Assembly: GCA_963920635.1 (NCBI GenBank)
Contig: OY987303.1
Location: 50,591,223-50,655,222, forward strand
Source: Pseudeuparius sepicola
Lineage: Eukaryota; Arthropoda; Insecta; Coleoptera; Anthribidae
Direction: 5' to 3'
Length of the DNA stretch: 64,000 bases
The translations under genes and the position numbers were made by a program. Position 1 is the first letter of the stretch. Each line of letters opens with the position of its first letter. Below the pieces are notes generated by a model. That model saw nothing but the letters and a program-made list of their open reading frames with translations. It was not told the DNA's origin and searched no databases. Shown here piece after piece: positions 47,186 through 57,543 of this stretch.

Positions 47186-47611
47186 ATGGAGGGGAAAAAA
47201 AGGAAGGGTGATAAACCTAAAGGTATGGACTACTGGAAAAAGTGGTGTAGTCAAGGTCAAGGGGTTTCTAATAAAGAAACAAATTTGGATTTAGCTATCA
47301 AAGCTTCAGCTACCTTGCATGCTGATAAGAAGACTGCCTACCCCGAAATCTAGTTTGGAATGCCTAGATATGTGCGATAAAAACCTTTATCCTAATATTT
47401 ACACATTACTACAAATCTTGGCTACCATTCCTGTATCCACTGCTACCCCAGAAAGGTCTTTCTCGAGCCTAAGGAGACTGAAAAACTATTTACGAAACAC
47501 TACAAGTGAAAACAGACTTAATGGTTAATGAACATTCACTATGGAACAGAAATTCATGCAGATGAAGTAGTGGATATATTTAAAAGAAAAAGCCGAAGAT
47601 TTCTTCTTTAA
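47186..47611 (+). pseudogene. deleted hAT transposase (N- and C-terminal pieces), copy 1
   Basis: ATG at 47186 gives MEGKKRKGDKPKGMDYWKKW, then SNKETNLDLAIKASATL, stopping at 47353. In another frame (47319 onward) the C-terminal hAT dimerisation region follows: LDMCDKNLYPNIYTLLQIL, ATIPVSTATPERSFSSLRRL, KNYLRNTTSENRLNG. An in-frame TAA after ENRLNG truncates it, whereas the copy at 49604-50036 reads through with LALMNIHYGTE. The zinc finger and RNaseH-like catalytic core are missing. Confidence 0.85.
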
Positions 47612-47808
47612 TGGTTTTAGATTTAGCGCAGAGGAACGAAATTAATTTATCCATTTCATTTAAAGTTAAGAACTTTATAAATATGTCGTAGTTTTTCGGA
47701 TGAATGTATAGATATTAAATTTCATGTAAGTATATTTTTGTTGTTTTATTTACTTCTCAAACTAAACCCCCCCCCCAAAGTAAATCCTGGCTACGCCCGT
47801 GCTAATAC

Positions 47809-48125
47809 CCCTCCTCGCCCAGCAGGGAAAGGGGTTGAAAGGTGAGCCGCACCGGGTCACGGGGCTGCGGATGGGGGTTCATTGCACGAAATTGCACTTT
47901 TGTGTATCCGGCATGTCGGCGGCAGGCACGGCCGTCCACGCCCCGCTCAGGTCGATGCACCCATTATTGGGGATGATTTGTGTGTTCGCACCCAGCGGCA
48001 GCGGGTCGCTGAAGGACTGAAGGAGGTCGCGGGGAAGGGGAATGCGGGGGGGGGGGAGTGGAGCCCGGCGGCAGGTCAGGAAATTCCATTGGGGGGGATG
48101 AAAAGTGGATTTATAGTAGGGCGAC
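47809..48125 (-). other. GC-rich island with TATA box and short open frame on the - strand
   Basis: Strongly GC-rich sequence in an otherwise AT-rich region. On the - strand CTATAAATCC (TATA-like, 48108-48117) precedes ATGGAATTTCC (ATG near 48090). After a run of 11 C a frame continues ...LGANTQIIPNNGCIDLSGAW... and stops near 47879. The ATG and the downstream frame are out of phase by one base across the C run. I do not recognise the product. It could be a broken or mis-assembled small gene, or chance. Confidence 0.35.
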
Positions 48126-49139
48126 CAGGGACTCTTTAAAATAAGGGGACCCAGCATGTCACAGTCTATCACATAGGAAAAGTGAAGCCTTGTTTTCTGT
48201 ATATCTCCAAGGAGACCACATAAGTGGTACAAGGTTATGTTATATGTCAGTGTCCAACTGCCATCAGGTTTTATGTGACATGCCAGTGCCATAGATTCCA
48301 AAGGAGGCAAAATATTTCCCATCATAATTCACAATTTTTAAGTTTTCTAACTTCCAGATAGTCAGTTAAAGGTAATGCGGCCGCCTGTAGTAGTCCCAAT
48401 AATTGCAACCAGATTTTTCTTGTCTCACCTTTAGTAATCCTACAATTCCCATTACGTGGGCATTACGTATAAGTAAGTAGTTCAAAACAAAACTGGTATT
48501 TCGTAAATTTTAAATTATTAAGCAGGGAGCTTCAGTCAGGTCTTTTTTTAAACAGTTTTTATCTACAACTATAAGTTTCTTTTACGTTTGTGAGGTACCT
48601 TGGAAGAGAAATAAAATTACAAAAATGAGCACCGAGAAAAACTCCATGATTAGAACTAAGTACAAGACCTAATCTTATTAGTCCATCCCGAAATCTGTGA
48701 AAGTTCTTTGGGTAGATACATTCAACAAGGGAAGAAAGTTCAAGTACGTACCTATTATACCTACATATTACAAATGGTTTGAGGAACCTGGTAACAAGGT
48801 GCAATAGCGACAAATTCTCAAATAAGCAAAATCGGCACTGACTTACCTTACTTACATTACTTAAATTCCTGGAAATAATTGCAGGAAACCAAATTCAAAT
48901 ATAAAATAAATTTGATTCATTTGACAATTGCCATATTCTGTGTTTGCTGACAGAACATTGTCAAGTCTAATTTTTAGAAACCATTATTAATTTTTACTAA
49001 CAATCAAAGTACCTGTTATATCCATAGATTCTCCAATAAAATGGCATAGTTGGCATCACTGATACCATTAGGATGATGAAAGAATAGGCCTCACTTTGGA
49101 AAGTATAATGCTGGGTCCCCTTACTTTAAAAGGACCCTG
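48126..49139. mobile_element. hAT element 3 (CAGGG ends), non-autonomous
   Basis: Starts CAGGGACTC and ends AGGACCCTG, with inverted ends continuing through AAATAAGGGGACCCAGCAT. It is flanked by an exact 8-bp duplication AGGGCGAC (48118-48125 and 49140-49147). CAGGG termini with 8-bp duplications are classic hAT. No transposase; a short - strand frame (48325 downward) is not recognisable. Confidence 0.92.
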
Positions 49140-49147
49140 AGGGCGAC

Positions 49148-49398
49148 GAGTGTAGCCGGTTTCCTAAATGCCAAAGAAACCGTGACGGTTAAGGGGATTG
49201 TTTGCCGCGTGGGCATACAGCAGAAAGTGGCCAGGTCAAAAAACGCAAATTTTCTGTTCTTGTGGCCAAATGATCACAAATTATTTTGTCTCTGGCAGGA
49301 CAAGTTGGCCAAATCAATATTAAAATATACGCACCACTTTAATTAATCTAAATATTTACAATAAAAACACAAAATAAAACTAAGTTACATTGAAATGA
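49148..49398. other. continuation of the GC-rich locus interrupted by hAT element 3
   Basis: Joins 48125 once the element is removed. No coding feature recognised. Confidence 0.4.
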
Positions 49399-49406
49399 CA
49401 ATGAAC

Positions 49407-50535
49407 CACAGGCGTAGCCAGGATTTAGTTTTTTTTTGGGGGGGGGGGTTTAGTTTGAGAAGTAAATAAAACAACAAAAATATACTTACATGAAATTTAA
49501 TATCTATATATTCATCCGAAAAACTACGACATATTTATAAAGTTCTTAACTTTAAATGAAATGGATAAATTAATTTCGTTCCTCTGCGCTAAATCTAAAA
49601 CCATTAAAGAAGAAATCTTCGGCTTTTTCTTTGAAATATATCCACTACTTCATCTGCATGAATTTCTGTTCCATAGTGAATGTTCATTAGAGCCAAACCA
49701 TTAAGTCTGTTTTCACTTGTAGTGTTTCGTAAATAGTTTTTCAGTCTCCTTAGGCTCGAGAAAGACCTTTCTGGGGTAGCAGTGGATACAGGAATGGTAG
49801 CCAAGATTTGTAGTAATGTGTAAATAATAGGATAAAGGTTTTTATCGCACATATCTAGGCATTCCAAACTAGATTTCGGGGTAGGCAGTCTTCTTATCAG
49901 CATGCAAGGTAGCTGAAGCTTTGATAGCTAAATCCAAATTTGTTTCTTTATTAGAAACCCCTTGACCTTGACTACACCACTTTTTCCAGTAGTCCATACC
50001 TTTAGGTTTATCACCCTTCCTTTTCTTCCCCTCCATTTTTCGACAGTAATAATGATTCACGTATCTATCCTTAACAAGGTCATCGAATAACAGTGCACTA
50101 AAATTACTCACTTACACGGTACACTTAATTCTCTTCACTATTCGTTCACCACTTTTCACTTTTATTCGCTTCGAGTTCGCATGGAACAATGCTGCCGTAA
50201 GCGCGGTCACGCGCCGCGGCGCCGCTTATATAGCAGCCCAGTAGCCGTCCAGAAACTTCCACGAACTTCCACAAAGTTGCGCTCATTTCGACCGAGGGGC
50301 GTGGCGAATAATCGAGAAACAACGCAAAGTGTCCCTACAATACAAAATAGTTCGGCTGCAACTGCGTCTGCCTCTCGTCAAAAGATGGCGCTAGGCGCTA
50401 CTATTACTACATATATTCAAACGTAATAATAATTTAACTCTTCACTCCTCGTATTTTTTCGGTATAATATTAGGTAATATCGGGGGGGGGGGGGGTTTGA
50501 ACCCCCGAACCCCCCCCCCCTTGGCTACGCCCGTG
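49407..50535 (-). mobile_element. hAT element 2, inverted copy of element 1, with 8-bp duplication
   Basis: Ends CACAGGCGTAGCCA and TGGCTACGCCCGTG, flanked by an exact duplication CAATGAAC (49399-49406 and 50536-50543). Same internal deletion as element 1 and very high identity, so both were mobilised recently from the same deletion derivative. Confidence 0.95.
49604..50036 (-). pseudogene. deleted hAT transposase, copy 2
   Basis: ATG at 50036 (MEGKKRKGDKPKG...) with a stop at 49869. The C-terminal dimerisation region (49903-49604) is open to its natural end: TATPERSFSSLRRLKNYLRN, TTSENRLNGLALMNIHYGTE, then VVDIFQRKSRRFLL. Zinc finger and catalytic core are deleted as in copy 1. Confidence 0.87.
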
Positions 50536-50986
50536 CAATGAACATCTACAAATTAGTCAAATATGACCTTAACATGACCTTAAGTTGCACTCATGTTTAT
50601 TAAAAACGTGTTTTTGCTGAAAATGCGTAAATAAGCTAGCATAACTCAAAATTAAAAAAAAAAGAAAAAACCAATAGAGGAAAGTCGCCTAATATGGAGA
50701 TAGTCCCTAATATGGGGTACCTTAATTTCTGAGGATATAAGGTGCAGCCATCTATTTGATGGGAACTATATTAAGCTTCTAGAAGTGACATGCAACTAGT
50801 AAACATCTCACGATGCAGAGAGCTACAGTTCCAGTACAACATGACCAACAAAATTTGTGAGCGTATTGAACATTTTCAGCTTCCAGAAAGTCCTGTGAAC
50901 TTGGTTACAAAAAAGGTAAGTTAAATTATTGCATGTTGTTCAAAACGTGTATTATGGGCTAGTTTTGGCTTAGACTGGTTCTTTTA

Positions 50987-51764
50987 TACAGGATGATTTT
51001 TTTAGGTCTACCACCGTAATTTTCTCGCTTATTTTGCGCCCTACAAAAAAAAAAACGTAAGAAACGAAAATGTTGCAATTTTGGACAGCTAAGTAGTGCT
51101 GCAAAATAAATCCGCATCCATGGCCAACTTGTCGCGCAATATTAAAAAAAAAACTCAAATTGAGCAAAACTATTAATAACCGTGGAATGTTTATTTTAAG
51201 AGACAGAGAAAAACTTTTATATTGAAAATTGATGGCACTGAGAAGCTTTATCCATCCACGTAGTCAGATAGTTTCAGCAAATTACACAGGGTCTTCGGCT
51301 CTCTTGAGACTATGAAAATTTTTGTCGATTCTAAGTTTTCTTAGTACAGTGCGAAAAGTTGGGCATGGAGGCCCATCCCTTTTTTAAAGTCGCCTCGCTG
51401 ATCAAAATTGCCATATTTTGTTTTCTTAAGTATTTTCTGTGCGGCCTAAAATAAGCGAGAAAATCGTTTAATAAGAAATAAACAAAAAAAATTTCATAGC
51501 CCCAAGAGAGCCGAAGACCCTGTGTAATTTGCTGAAACTATCTGACTACGTGAATGGATAAAGCTTCTCAGTGCCATCAATTTTCAATATAAAAGTTTTC
51601 CTCTGTCTATTAAAATAAACATTCCACGGCTATTAATAGTTTTGCTCAATTTGAGGTTTTTTAATATAACAGTCCAAAATTGCAACATTTTTGTTACGCT
51701 TTTTTTGTAGGGCGTAAAATAAGCGAGAAAATGGCGGTGGTAGACCTAAAAAAATCATCCTGTA
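50987..51764. mobile_element. 778-bp palindromic MITE nested in the pogo element
   Basis: Ends TACAGGATGATTTTTTTAGG and CCTAAAAAAATCATCCTGTA. Arms share CCACGTAGTCAGATAG and GGGTCTTCGGCTCTCTTG; loop near 51330-51490. Confidence 0.88.
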
Positions 51765-51908
51765 TATATATTTGCTTATTTCTTAAAATCTACTGTTTTA
51801 TTTTTACTACTGCCCTAGGCGTAATATGGCGTACTCTGGGAATCCTAATTTGGGGTACCCCATAATAAGCTGCATTTAATTTAATTTGGCTTTCCTTTTT
51901 AATTTCAG

Positions 51909-52170
51909 ATGCCAAACAAAGAAAGAAAGTCTTGGGATCCGAAAAATATGATAGGTGCTATATTATCAGCTTGTAGGGAAAAAAGAATGGCATACTTTAA
52001 AAGTTCCCAAACACATGGAGTGTCTCAGACAACGTTTGAAAGATGTAAAAATGAATGGAGCAGCAGAAGATATTGTTTATGGTAGTCGGAAACCTGTTTT
52101 TCCGTTGACATGGAAAATTCAATCGTCAATCATGTTATGGAAACGGAGAAAAAAATATTAACTTTTGTAC
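51909..52170 (+). pseudogene. psq-type HTH fragment of a pogo transposase
   Basis: ATG at 51909 after TTTCAG: MPNKERKSWDPKNMIGAILS, then MAYFKSSQTHGVSQTTF, an HTH of the psq/CENP-B type. A frame shift near 52025 continues as RLKDVKMNGAAEDIVYGSRK, and another near 52110 as VDMENSIVNHVMETEKKI, ending at a stop near 52160. The DDE domain is absent, so it is an N-terminal fragment. Confidence 0.7.
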
Positions 52171-52574
52171 GAATTGAATATTTAAATAGTTTTATAATTG
52201 TTTTAAAGAACTATTTTTTGATAATTTTTGTTTTGTTTTTAAAATAACACCAAAAATGACATAATTACCCAACCCACCGTATTCTTTTCATAGGTATTTT
52301 ATTTAAACACCAATTTTAGTCATTTATTAAATACCCCATATTAGGAAATAGAAGTACCCCATATTAAGGGACAGAGTTGCCTAATATGGGGTAGTTGCCT
52401 AAAAAAGTTTAAAAGCAAAAAACGAAAAAGTTGGAATTTTAATTATAGTTTCAAGTAGACGATCAGGTTGCGTTAGGGACGAAGTCCAATTTTGAAAAAA
52501 GTTACATTGATTCTTTTAAAAACACTTAACTTTTAGGGGGATTACAAAAATGTACCCCATATTAGGCCATATTA

Positions 52575-52955
52575 GTCCCATAGATGCTCTATAGGATTCA
52601 TGTCAGGTGGCCAGGGATTCATGTTAGGTGGCCACTTTAATAAAGGAATATTAACATTATTTAGGTAGCCAATAACCTGTCAAGCCACATCAGGACGAGC
52701 GTTGTCCTGCATGAATAAAAAAATTAGGTCCAACGGCAACAAACGGAGCAAAAGGCATTACATGTTCGACAATAATGTTGTCTTAAGTAATATTGGGCAT
52801 TCATAGACCTCGTACGTATAGGGACCAACTCCGTACGAGCATCGAAACAAATACCCTCCCAAAACATTTTTGAGCCACCACTAAGGTACTTTAGGAGAGA
52901 TATTGCAGCTGGCAACCTTTTCTTAATAAGATTTTGCCGTGAAACCTACATAAAG
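52575..52955 (-). pseudogene. Tc1-like transposase fragment
   Basis: - strand relic: GGSKMFWEGICFDARTELVP, then RSMNAQYYLR, then FMQDNARPDVA (frame-shifted), then NVNIPLLKWPPNMNP and IEHLWD. These are DDE_3 motifs of Tc1/mariner transposases (WGGI, QDNAxPH, WPxxSPDLNPIEHLWD). One short stretch around ATGAATCCC is duplicated in tandem. The fragment stops exactly at the TA bordering the pogo element. Several frameshifts. Confidence 0.8.
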
Positions 52956-53325
52956 GCAACTTTACTGGTGCGAAAAATTAGTTAGGAGTATTTCAAAATT
53001 TCCAAGACACATACATGACTTTGAATCTAGGTTTTACGACAAACAAAAATTAAGGAAAGTTGATAAGAATGAAAAACTAAGTAGACGTGCAAAATTTCAA
53101 AAGCATAAATAAACCTACTTTGATTTTCTTCTGTTAAAAAAATTAAAACTAAAAAACACGCTTTTATTGTTGACTAAAAAATAAAAATATACAATAAAAT
53201 ACTTAGTTTATGTAAAATAAAAAAAATGTATTTAAGACTTTAATTATATTACCTAGTCACCTAAGTAATTATATATTCTCTAGTTTTCAATAAAATTTCT
53301 CAAAAACTAGCCATATTTACAATAT

Positions 53326-53370
53326 TGTTCGATGCATTTGTTTGATGCATTTGTTTGATGCATTTGTTTG
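53326..53370 (+). repeat. 13-bp tandem repeat
   Basis: GATGCATTTGTTT repeated three times (first copy imperfect). Confidence 0.8.
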
Positions 53371-53624
53371 CCATTCAAAATATCTGTAAAAATGACCATT
53401 TTTGCCAATAAGGATTTGGCATTTTGAAGTTTTCTTCTAGTTATACGTTATACGGGGACTCTAATCTTGATCATCAAAGTATAATGGGCTAAAATTATAA
53501 TAAATGTCAAATATATATACATCCGGATTATTAGAAATGGACCTTTATACAATTCAACAACGCTTTTTAATAGTGAAAAATTTAGATGGATGAGGATCTT
53601 TCTCCTTCCTCTTCTTCGAAATTA

Positions 53625-53765
53625 GAGTTGCCACGAAACGAGACGAGACGAGATAAGGCCTTGTCTCATTTCGTCTCGTCTCGAAATTTCGAGTTATTCT
53701 TTTTCGAGACGAGACAATGGTCGAAACGAGACGAGACAAATGTTGTCTTGTCTCGTTTCTCTCGA
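53625..53765. repeat. GAGAC/GTCTC subterminal repeats, left
   Basis: Many short inverted GAGACGAGAC / GTCTCGTCTCG units. The equivalent cluster lies at 57350-57450, and a truncated one near 61985-62010. Confidence 0.75.
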
Positions 53766-53924
53766 GTTGTTTCGGTTTTTTGATTTATAACGAATTTACA
53801 ATAAGTATGGGCGAGTTTTTAATGTCAGCACAAATATGTGATGGAATCCGCATCAATGCAATGTAATTCGACCGTTCAAAAATTTCTGCACTTGCCCTTG
53901 GCTTATGGATTCCATCCAACGATA

Positions 53925-54732
53925 TACAGGGTGCGTTTTTTTCGACGCCCACTATGGGGATCTCGGAAACTAGCAGAGCTAGAACAAAGGTTAAATGGGG
54001 AAAGAATTGCAGTTTTGAATGCTCAATCTAATGCCCCTTTTGGATTTTTAAAAAAGTTCACGGCTCACTAGATATTTTGAAAAAAGTGATTTTTTGCTAT
54101 TTCTTCAGATCTCTGTAGCTCCGTTATTTCTGATTATACAGAAAAACTGTAGAGACAAAAATTGTAGATAATTTTGGGCTTAATAAGATAATCTAATCCA
54201 ATTTTTTATGTTGTTTGTGATTTTTGAGATATGACATAAACTTTTGTTTTTTTAAATGTAAATATATGTAAAAATAAAAAAAAAAATCAGAAAATTAGCC
54301 ACAGCTCTTTTATTTTTTGTAATAACTATGCCGAGTTATATATCTTTGGAAAGCTCAAAAAATGGCCGATTTTATAAGGCCACAGCCAACTATGATTTAC
54401 ATTTAAAAAAACACAAGCTTATGTCATATCTCAAAAATCACAAACAACATAAAAAAATGAATCAGATTATCTTATTAAGCCCAAAATTATTTACAATTTT
54501 TGTCTCTACAGTTTTTCTGTATAATCAGAAATAATTGAGCTCCAGAGATCTGAAGAAATAGCAAAAAAACACTTTTTTCAAAATATCTAGTGAGCCGTGA
54601 ACTTTTTTAAAAATCCAAAAGGGGCATTAGATTAAGCATTCAAAACTGCAATTCTTTCCCCATTTAATCTTTGTTCTAGCTCTGCTAGTTTTCGAGATCC
54701 CCATAGTGGACATCGAAAAAACTCACCCTGTA
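53925..54732. mobile_element. 808-bp palindromic MITE with paralogous empty site
   Basis: Ends TACAGGGTGCGTTTTTTTCG and CGAAAAAACTCACCCTGTA. Element G copy 2 reads CCAACGATATAAATATAGGA at the same point (about 62154), confirming a TA target. The arms contain ATGGGGATCTCG...AGAACAAAGG and GGTTAAATGGGGAAA, which also occur in the foldback FB elements. Confidence 0.92.
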
Positions 54733-55214
54733 TATTACAGGAATAGATGACCTACGGTAATACAAATAACACGGGTTTTGTTTTGCTTCTACATTAGCTA
54801 GTCAGCGGGTCGGGGGGAAGAAGACGAGGTAATTTGTTTACATTGGCATTTCTTAAATTCAGTCTTTCCTATTTTGTAATGTATAAAAAATGGTTTTTTG
54901 ATAAACTTTTATGTCGTATATATTTATGCTTTGAAATACTTATACTTACAAAATAACCTAAATCGTATCGAAAAATTGGAAACCTTGAATGTGCCAACAA
55001 TAACATATTTTTAAAATCATGAAACAAAAGAAATTTCCAATTACTAGGAATTTATAACAAGCAGGTATAACAAGCAGGTATGTTACTTATCACTTATCAC
55101 TGTTTTTTAGTTTGATACTTTTATCAGTTTAAACAATTAAAGGTACAACTTTTTTATATCTTGACTTTGACTTTATTCATATCGATTTGACTTCCAACGA
55201 AAAAAATTAAAAAT

Positions 55215-55817
55215 AGTTATTTATGTACCAAGGCACTGAAGTTCAACTTTTTATGACTCATGTGGAATTTAGTTGCCGAGGCCTCTGGCTGAGGCAAATA
55301 AACCACAAGAGTCATAAAAAGAACTTCAGTGCCGAGGTACATATTACATTTTTTTTGAAATCGGAAAAAATGTTTTATTAGGCAAGAAAATAATCATAAG
55401 GGATCACCCGTCCATGAACCGACTACGTGCGGCGTTGCTTGACTTTGACGATAGCTCTACCTAGGTCAAGTATGACAAAGACACGGCGGCTTCGAACAGA
55501 AAAACCAAACTGCTGCTTGTTGTGCAGCCTCCATAACAAATCTATTGATATTCAAACCTACTAAAGTATTTATACTGAAAGATTGCGCTGCTATAGGTAA
55601 CAATTTCGCAATGTGTACGAAAAGTTAAATGGGCCTTAATTGCCCGGGTTTTGAATATTTGGTCACTTTTGACGGGCGATGGCTCCGCGTCTGACGTTTG
55701 ATGTTTACATCTCGCCAAGGCCTACTTATTGAAAAAATCATACAATAATGGGCTACTTCAGTGCCGATTTCTGAGCTTTTAATGACGATTTTGGGACACT
55801 TCACTGCAGATTTCAAG
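55215..55817 (+). repeat. D repeat, copy 2, with paralogous empty site
   Basis: Same sequence as 34557-35143. Element G copy 2 lacks it (ATTAAAAAAAAAATATTTTT at about 62601), which defines the ends: starts TAGTTATTTATG, ends TTTCAAG. No terminal inverted repeats; an A-rich target is the only flanking similarity. Confidence 0.85.
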
Positions 55818-56145
55818 AAAAATATTTTATTAAGGTAACCAGGCGTTATAAAACAAAAAGATATTGTTTCGAATTAAACCTAAAAAACTTTATTAAACTT
55901 TTTTCTAAAATACCAGCCTTCTGGCTTACAGGGTGATTGAAAACCGGTGAGTTTAGAAATGGCTAAATTAAAATGTTATCGCCCTGACGCCCTGTAAAGA
56001 AAATATTTCAGTATTTCTTTTAGTTTTAATGTGCTTGATATCATCCTGACAAAATTTAAAAATATGCATTTTTCTATTCTGGCGACCTGCAAAAAAACAG
56101 TTTTCAAATTTTTTCATCGAAAGTCGAAAGCCAAGTCGATATGCT

Positions 56146-56924
56146 TACAGTGTCACCATTAAACTTTGGTTAAAATTTGATTTTGCTTCAAATTAGACCA
56201 AAAATGATATTAACAGTTGTGGCCAATCGATCTTTGTTATAGCTTTCAAATTTGACATTTGTTGCATAAAGTGGCGGAAAGTGGCATTTCTAAATCGAAT
56301 TTGAAAAATATATATATTGGAAAAAGATGTTTCTACTGCGATTTTATGTATGTTTGCAAAATTTCAAAAGCCTAGGATGAAATTGTGATTTTTGATAATT
56401 TTATCAAATAAAATATTTTTTATAAATCCAAAGTTTACTTAACTGGTAAAAATTAATTTATTTGTGTGATACTTACCCGCCGCATGTCATAATAAATATT
56501 TTATTTACTTTCCATATTTCTAAAAACTAAAATTGCATCCATAAAAAATGTTGACACGAGCGGTGCAAAGTTCCACTATTTTTATAGTTCTTGTGAAAAG
56601 ACACTGGTATATTTAATCTTATAAAATATTAAATGGATGTAAGATATAGGTAAACTGCCAAAAGAAGACATTGTTTTAATTAGTTTGCACACGTAGATAC
56701 ATATAATCGCGGTATATATTTTTTCAAATTCGATTTAGAAATGCCACTTTCCGACTCATTCTGCAAAAAATGTCAAACTTGACAGCTAACAGAGATCACT
56801 CGGCCACAACTGTTAATGTCATTTTTGCTCTAATTTGGAGCAAAAACTGTTCCCGACATCAAATTTTAGCCAAAGATATTTTTTTTAAATGCCATATGGT
56901 GCGGACTTTAATGGTGACAATGTG
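56146..56924. mobile_element. 779-bp mariner-type MITE within element G copy 1
   Basis: Ends TACAGTGTCACCATTAAA and TTTAATGGTGACAATGTG, with arms sharing GTGGCCAATCGATC / GATCACTCGGCCAC and AAATGCCACTTTCCG. Also present at the same relative place in copy 2 (from 62975). Confidence 0.82.
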
Positions 56925-57543
56925 AAAAAAGTCAGAGAAACAGAAAAGTTGTACTATTAATTGTTTAATTTGACAAACGTATCAGACTTAAAATTAACAC
57001 TGGCGCACAATAATTTTTCCCTAACTACGCCACTGGAATTATAATTTAAATTTAATTAGATGTAAATCAACTCCTTCTAGCCGCTAACAACTATCCAAAT
57101 TAGTAAAAAGATTTTAGAAGTGAATAAAAAAATGATTTTTTAATAAAGTAAATTTAACACCTTGTTAGATACTTATTGTTGCTTTCACAATAAGTCGTTT
57201 TTGGAAAGCTAAATACATAAATTGTGTCCCAATTGGAACCATAACACCCTTGCAACTTTTTTTATTAATCAATAATTTTTACCAAACTTTTTTCAAATGT
57301 ATCAATTAAAATTCATACATCACACCAGTCGTAAGTCACTACAATTTTTCGAGATGTCTCGTCTCGTCTCGAAATTCGAGACAAAATGAGCTCGAGACGA
57401 GACAAAACGGTTTCGAGACGAGATGTCTCGTGTCTCTTGTCTTGCGGCAACTCTATTCGAAATAAAGAAATATAAATACCATATCTTCCGAATGTTTTAC
57501 TAACTTTTACATAAAAATTAATTTTGCACAACTTAAGAGCCCA

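Larger units (their letters stand above)
46677..47800 (+). mobile_element. hAT element 1 (internally deleted), with 8-bp duplication
   Basis: Ends CACGGGCGTAACC and GGCTACGCCCGTG, flanked by an exact duplication CTAATACC (46669-46676 and 47801-47808). Contains a TATA promoter, the first codons and the last part of a ZMYM1-like hAT transposase; the middle is deleted. Poly-C/G tracts lie just inside both ends. Nearly identical to the inverted copy at 49407-50535. Confidence 0.95.
50692..52572 (+). mobile_element. pogo-like element with AATATGGGGTAC repeats
   Basis: TA at 50690-50691 and 52573-52574; ends ATATGGAGATAGTCCCTAAT and ATTAGGCCATAT. The motif CCTAATATGGGGTAC or its complement recurs at about 50704, 51845, 52325, 52355, 52377 and 52553. 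It carries a psq-domain relic (51909) and a nested MITE (50987-51764). The right end abuts a Tc1 transposase fragment. Confidence 0.75.
53623..57455 (+). mobile_element. large hAT-like element G, copy 1
   Basis: Ends TAGAGTTGCCACGAAACGAG and CTTGCGGCAACTCTA, flanked by an exact 8-bp duplication TTCGAAAT (53615-53622 and 57456-57463). Both ends continue into GAGACGAGAC/GTCTCGTCTC subterminal repeats. Non-coding. Contains later insertions: a MITE at 53925-54732 and a D repeat at 55215-55817, both absent from copy 2 at 61981-63745. The MITE at 56146-56924 is present in both copies. Confidence 0.85.

Noticed and set aside
47879..48325. 148-codon - strand ORF as a gene
   Set aside because: It runs across the boundary of a hAT element (48126), joining element and host sequence; its ATG lies within the element. 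Only the GC-rich part is kept, as a question.
53554..53783. short ORFs rich in Arg/Glu/Thr around the GAGACGAGAC run
   Set aside because: They arise from a simple repeat at the end of element G and have no protein support.
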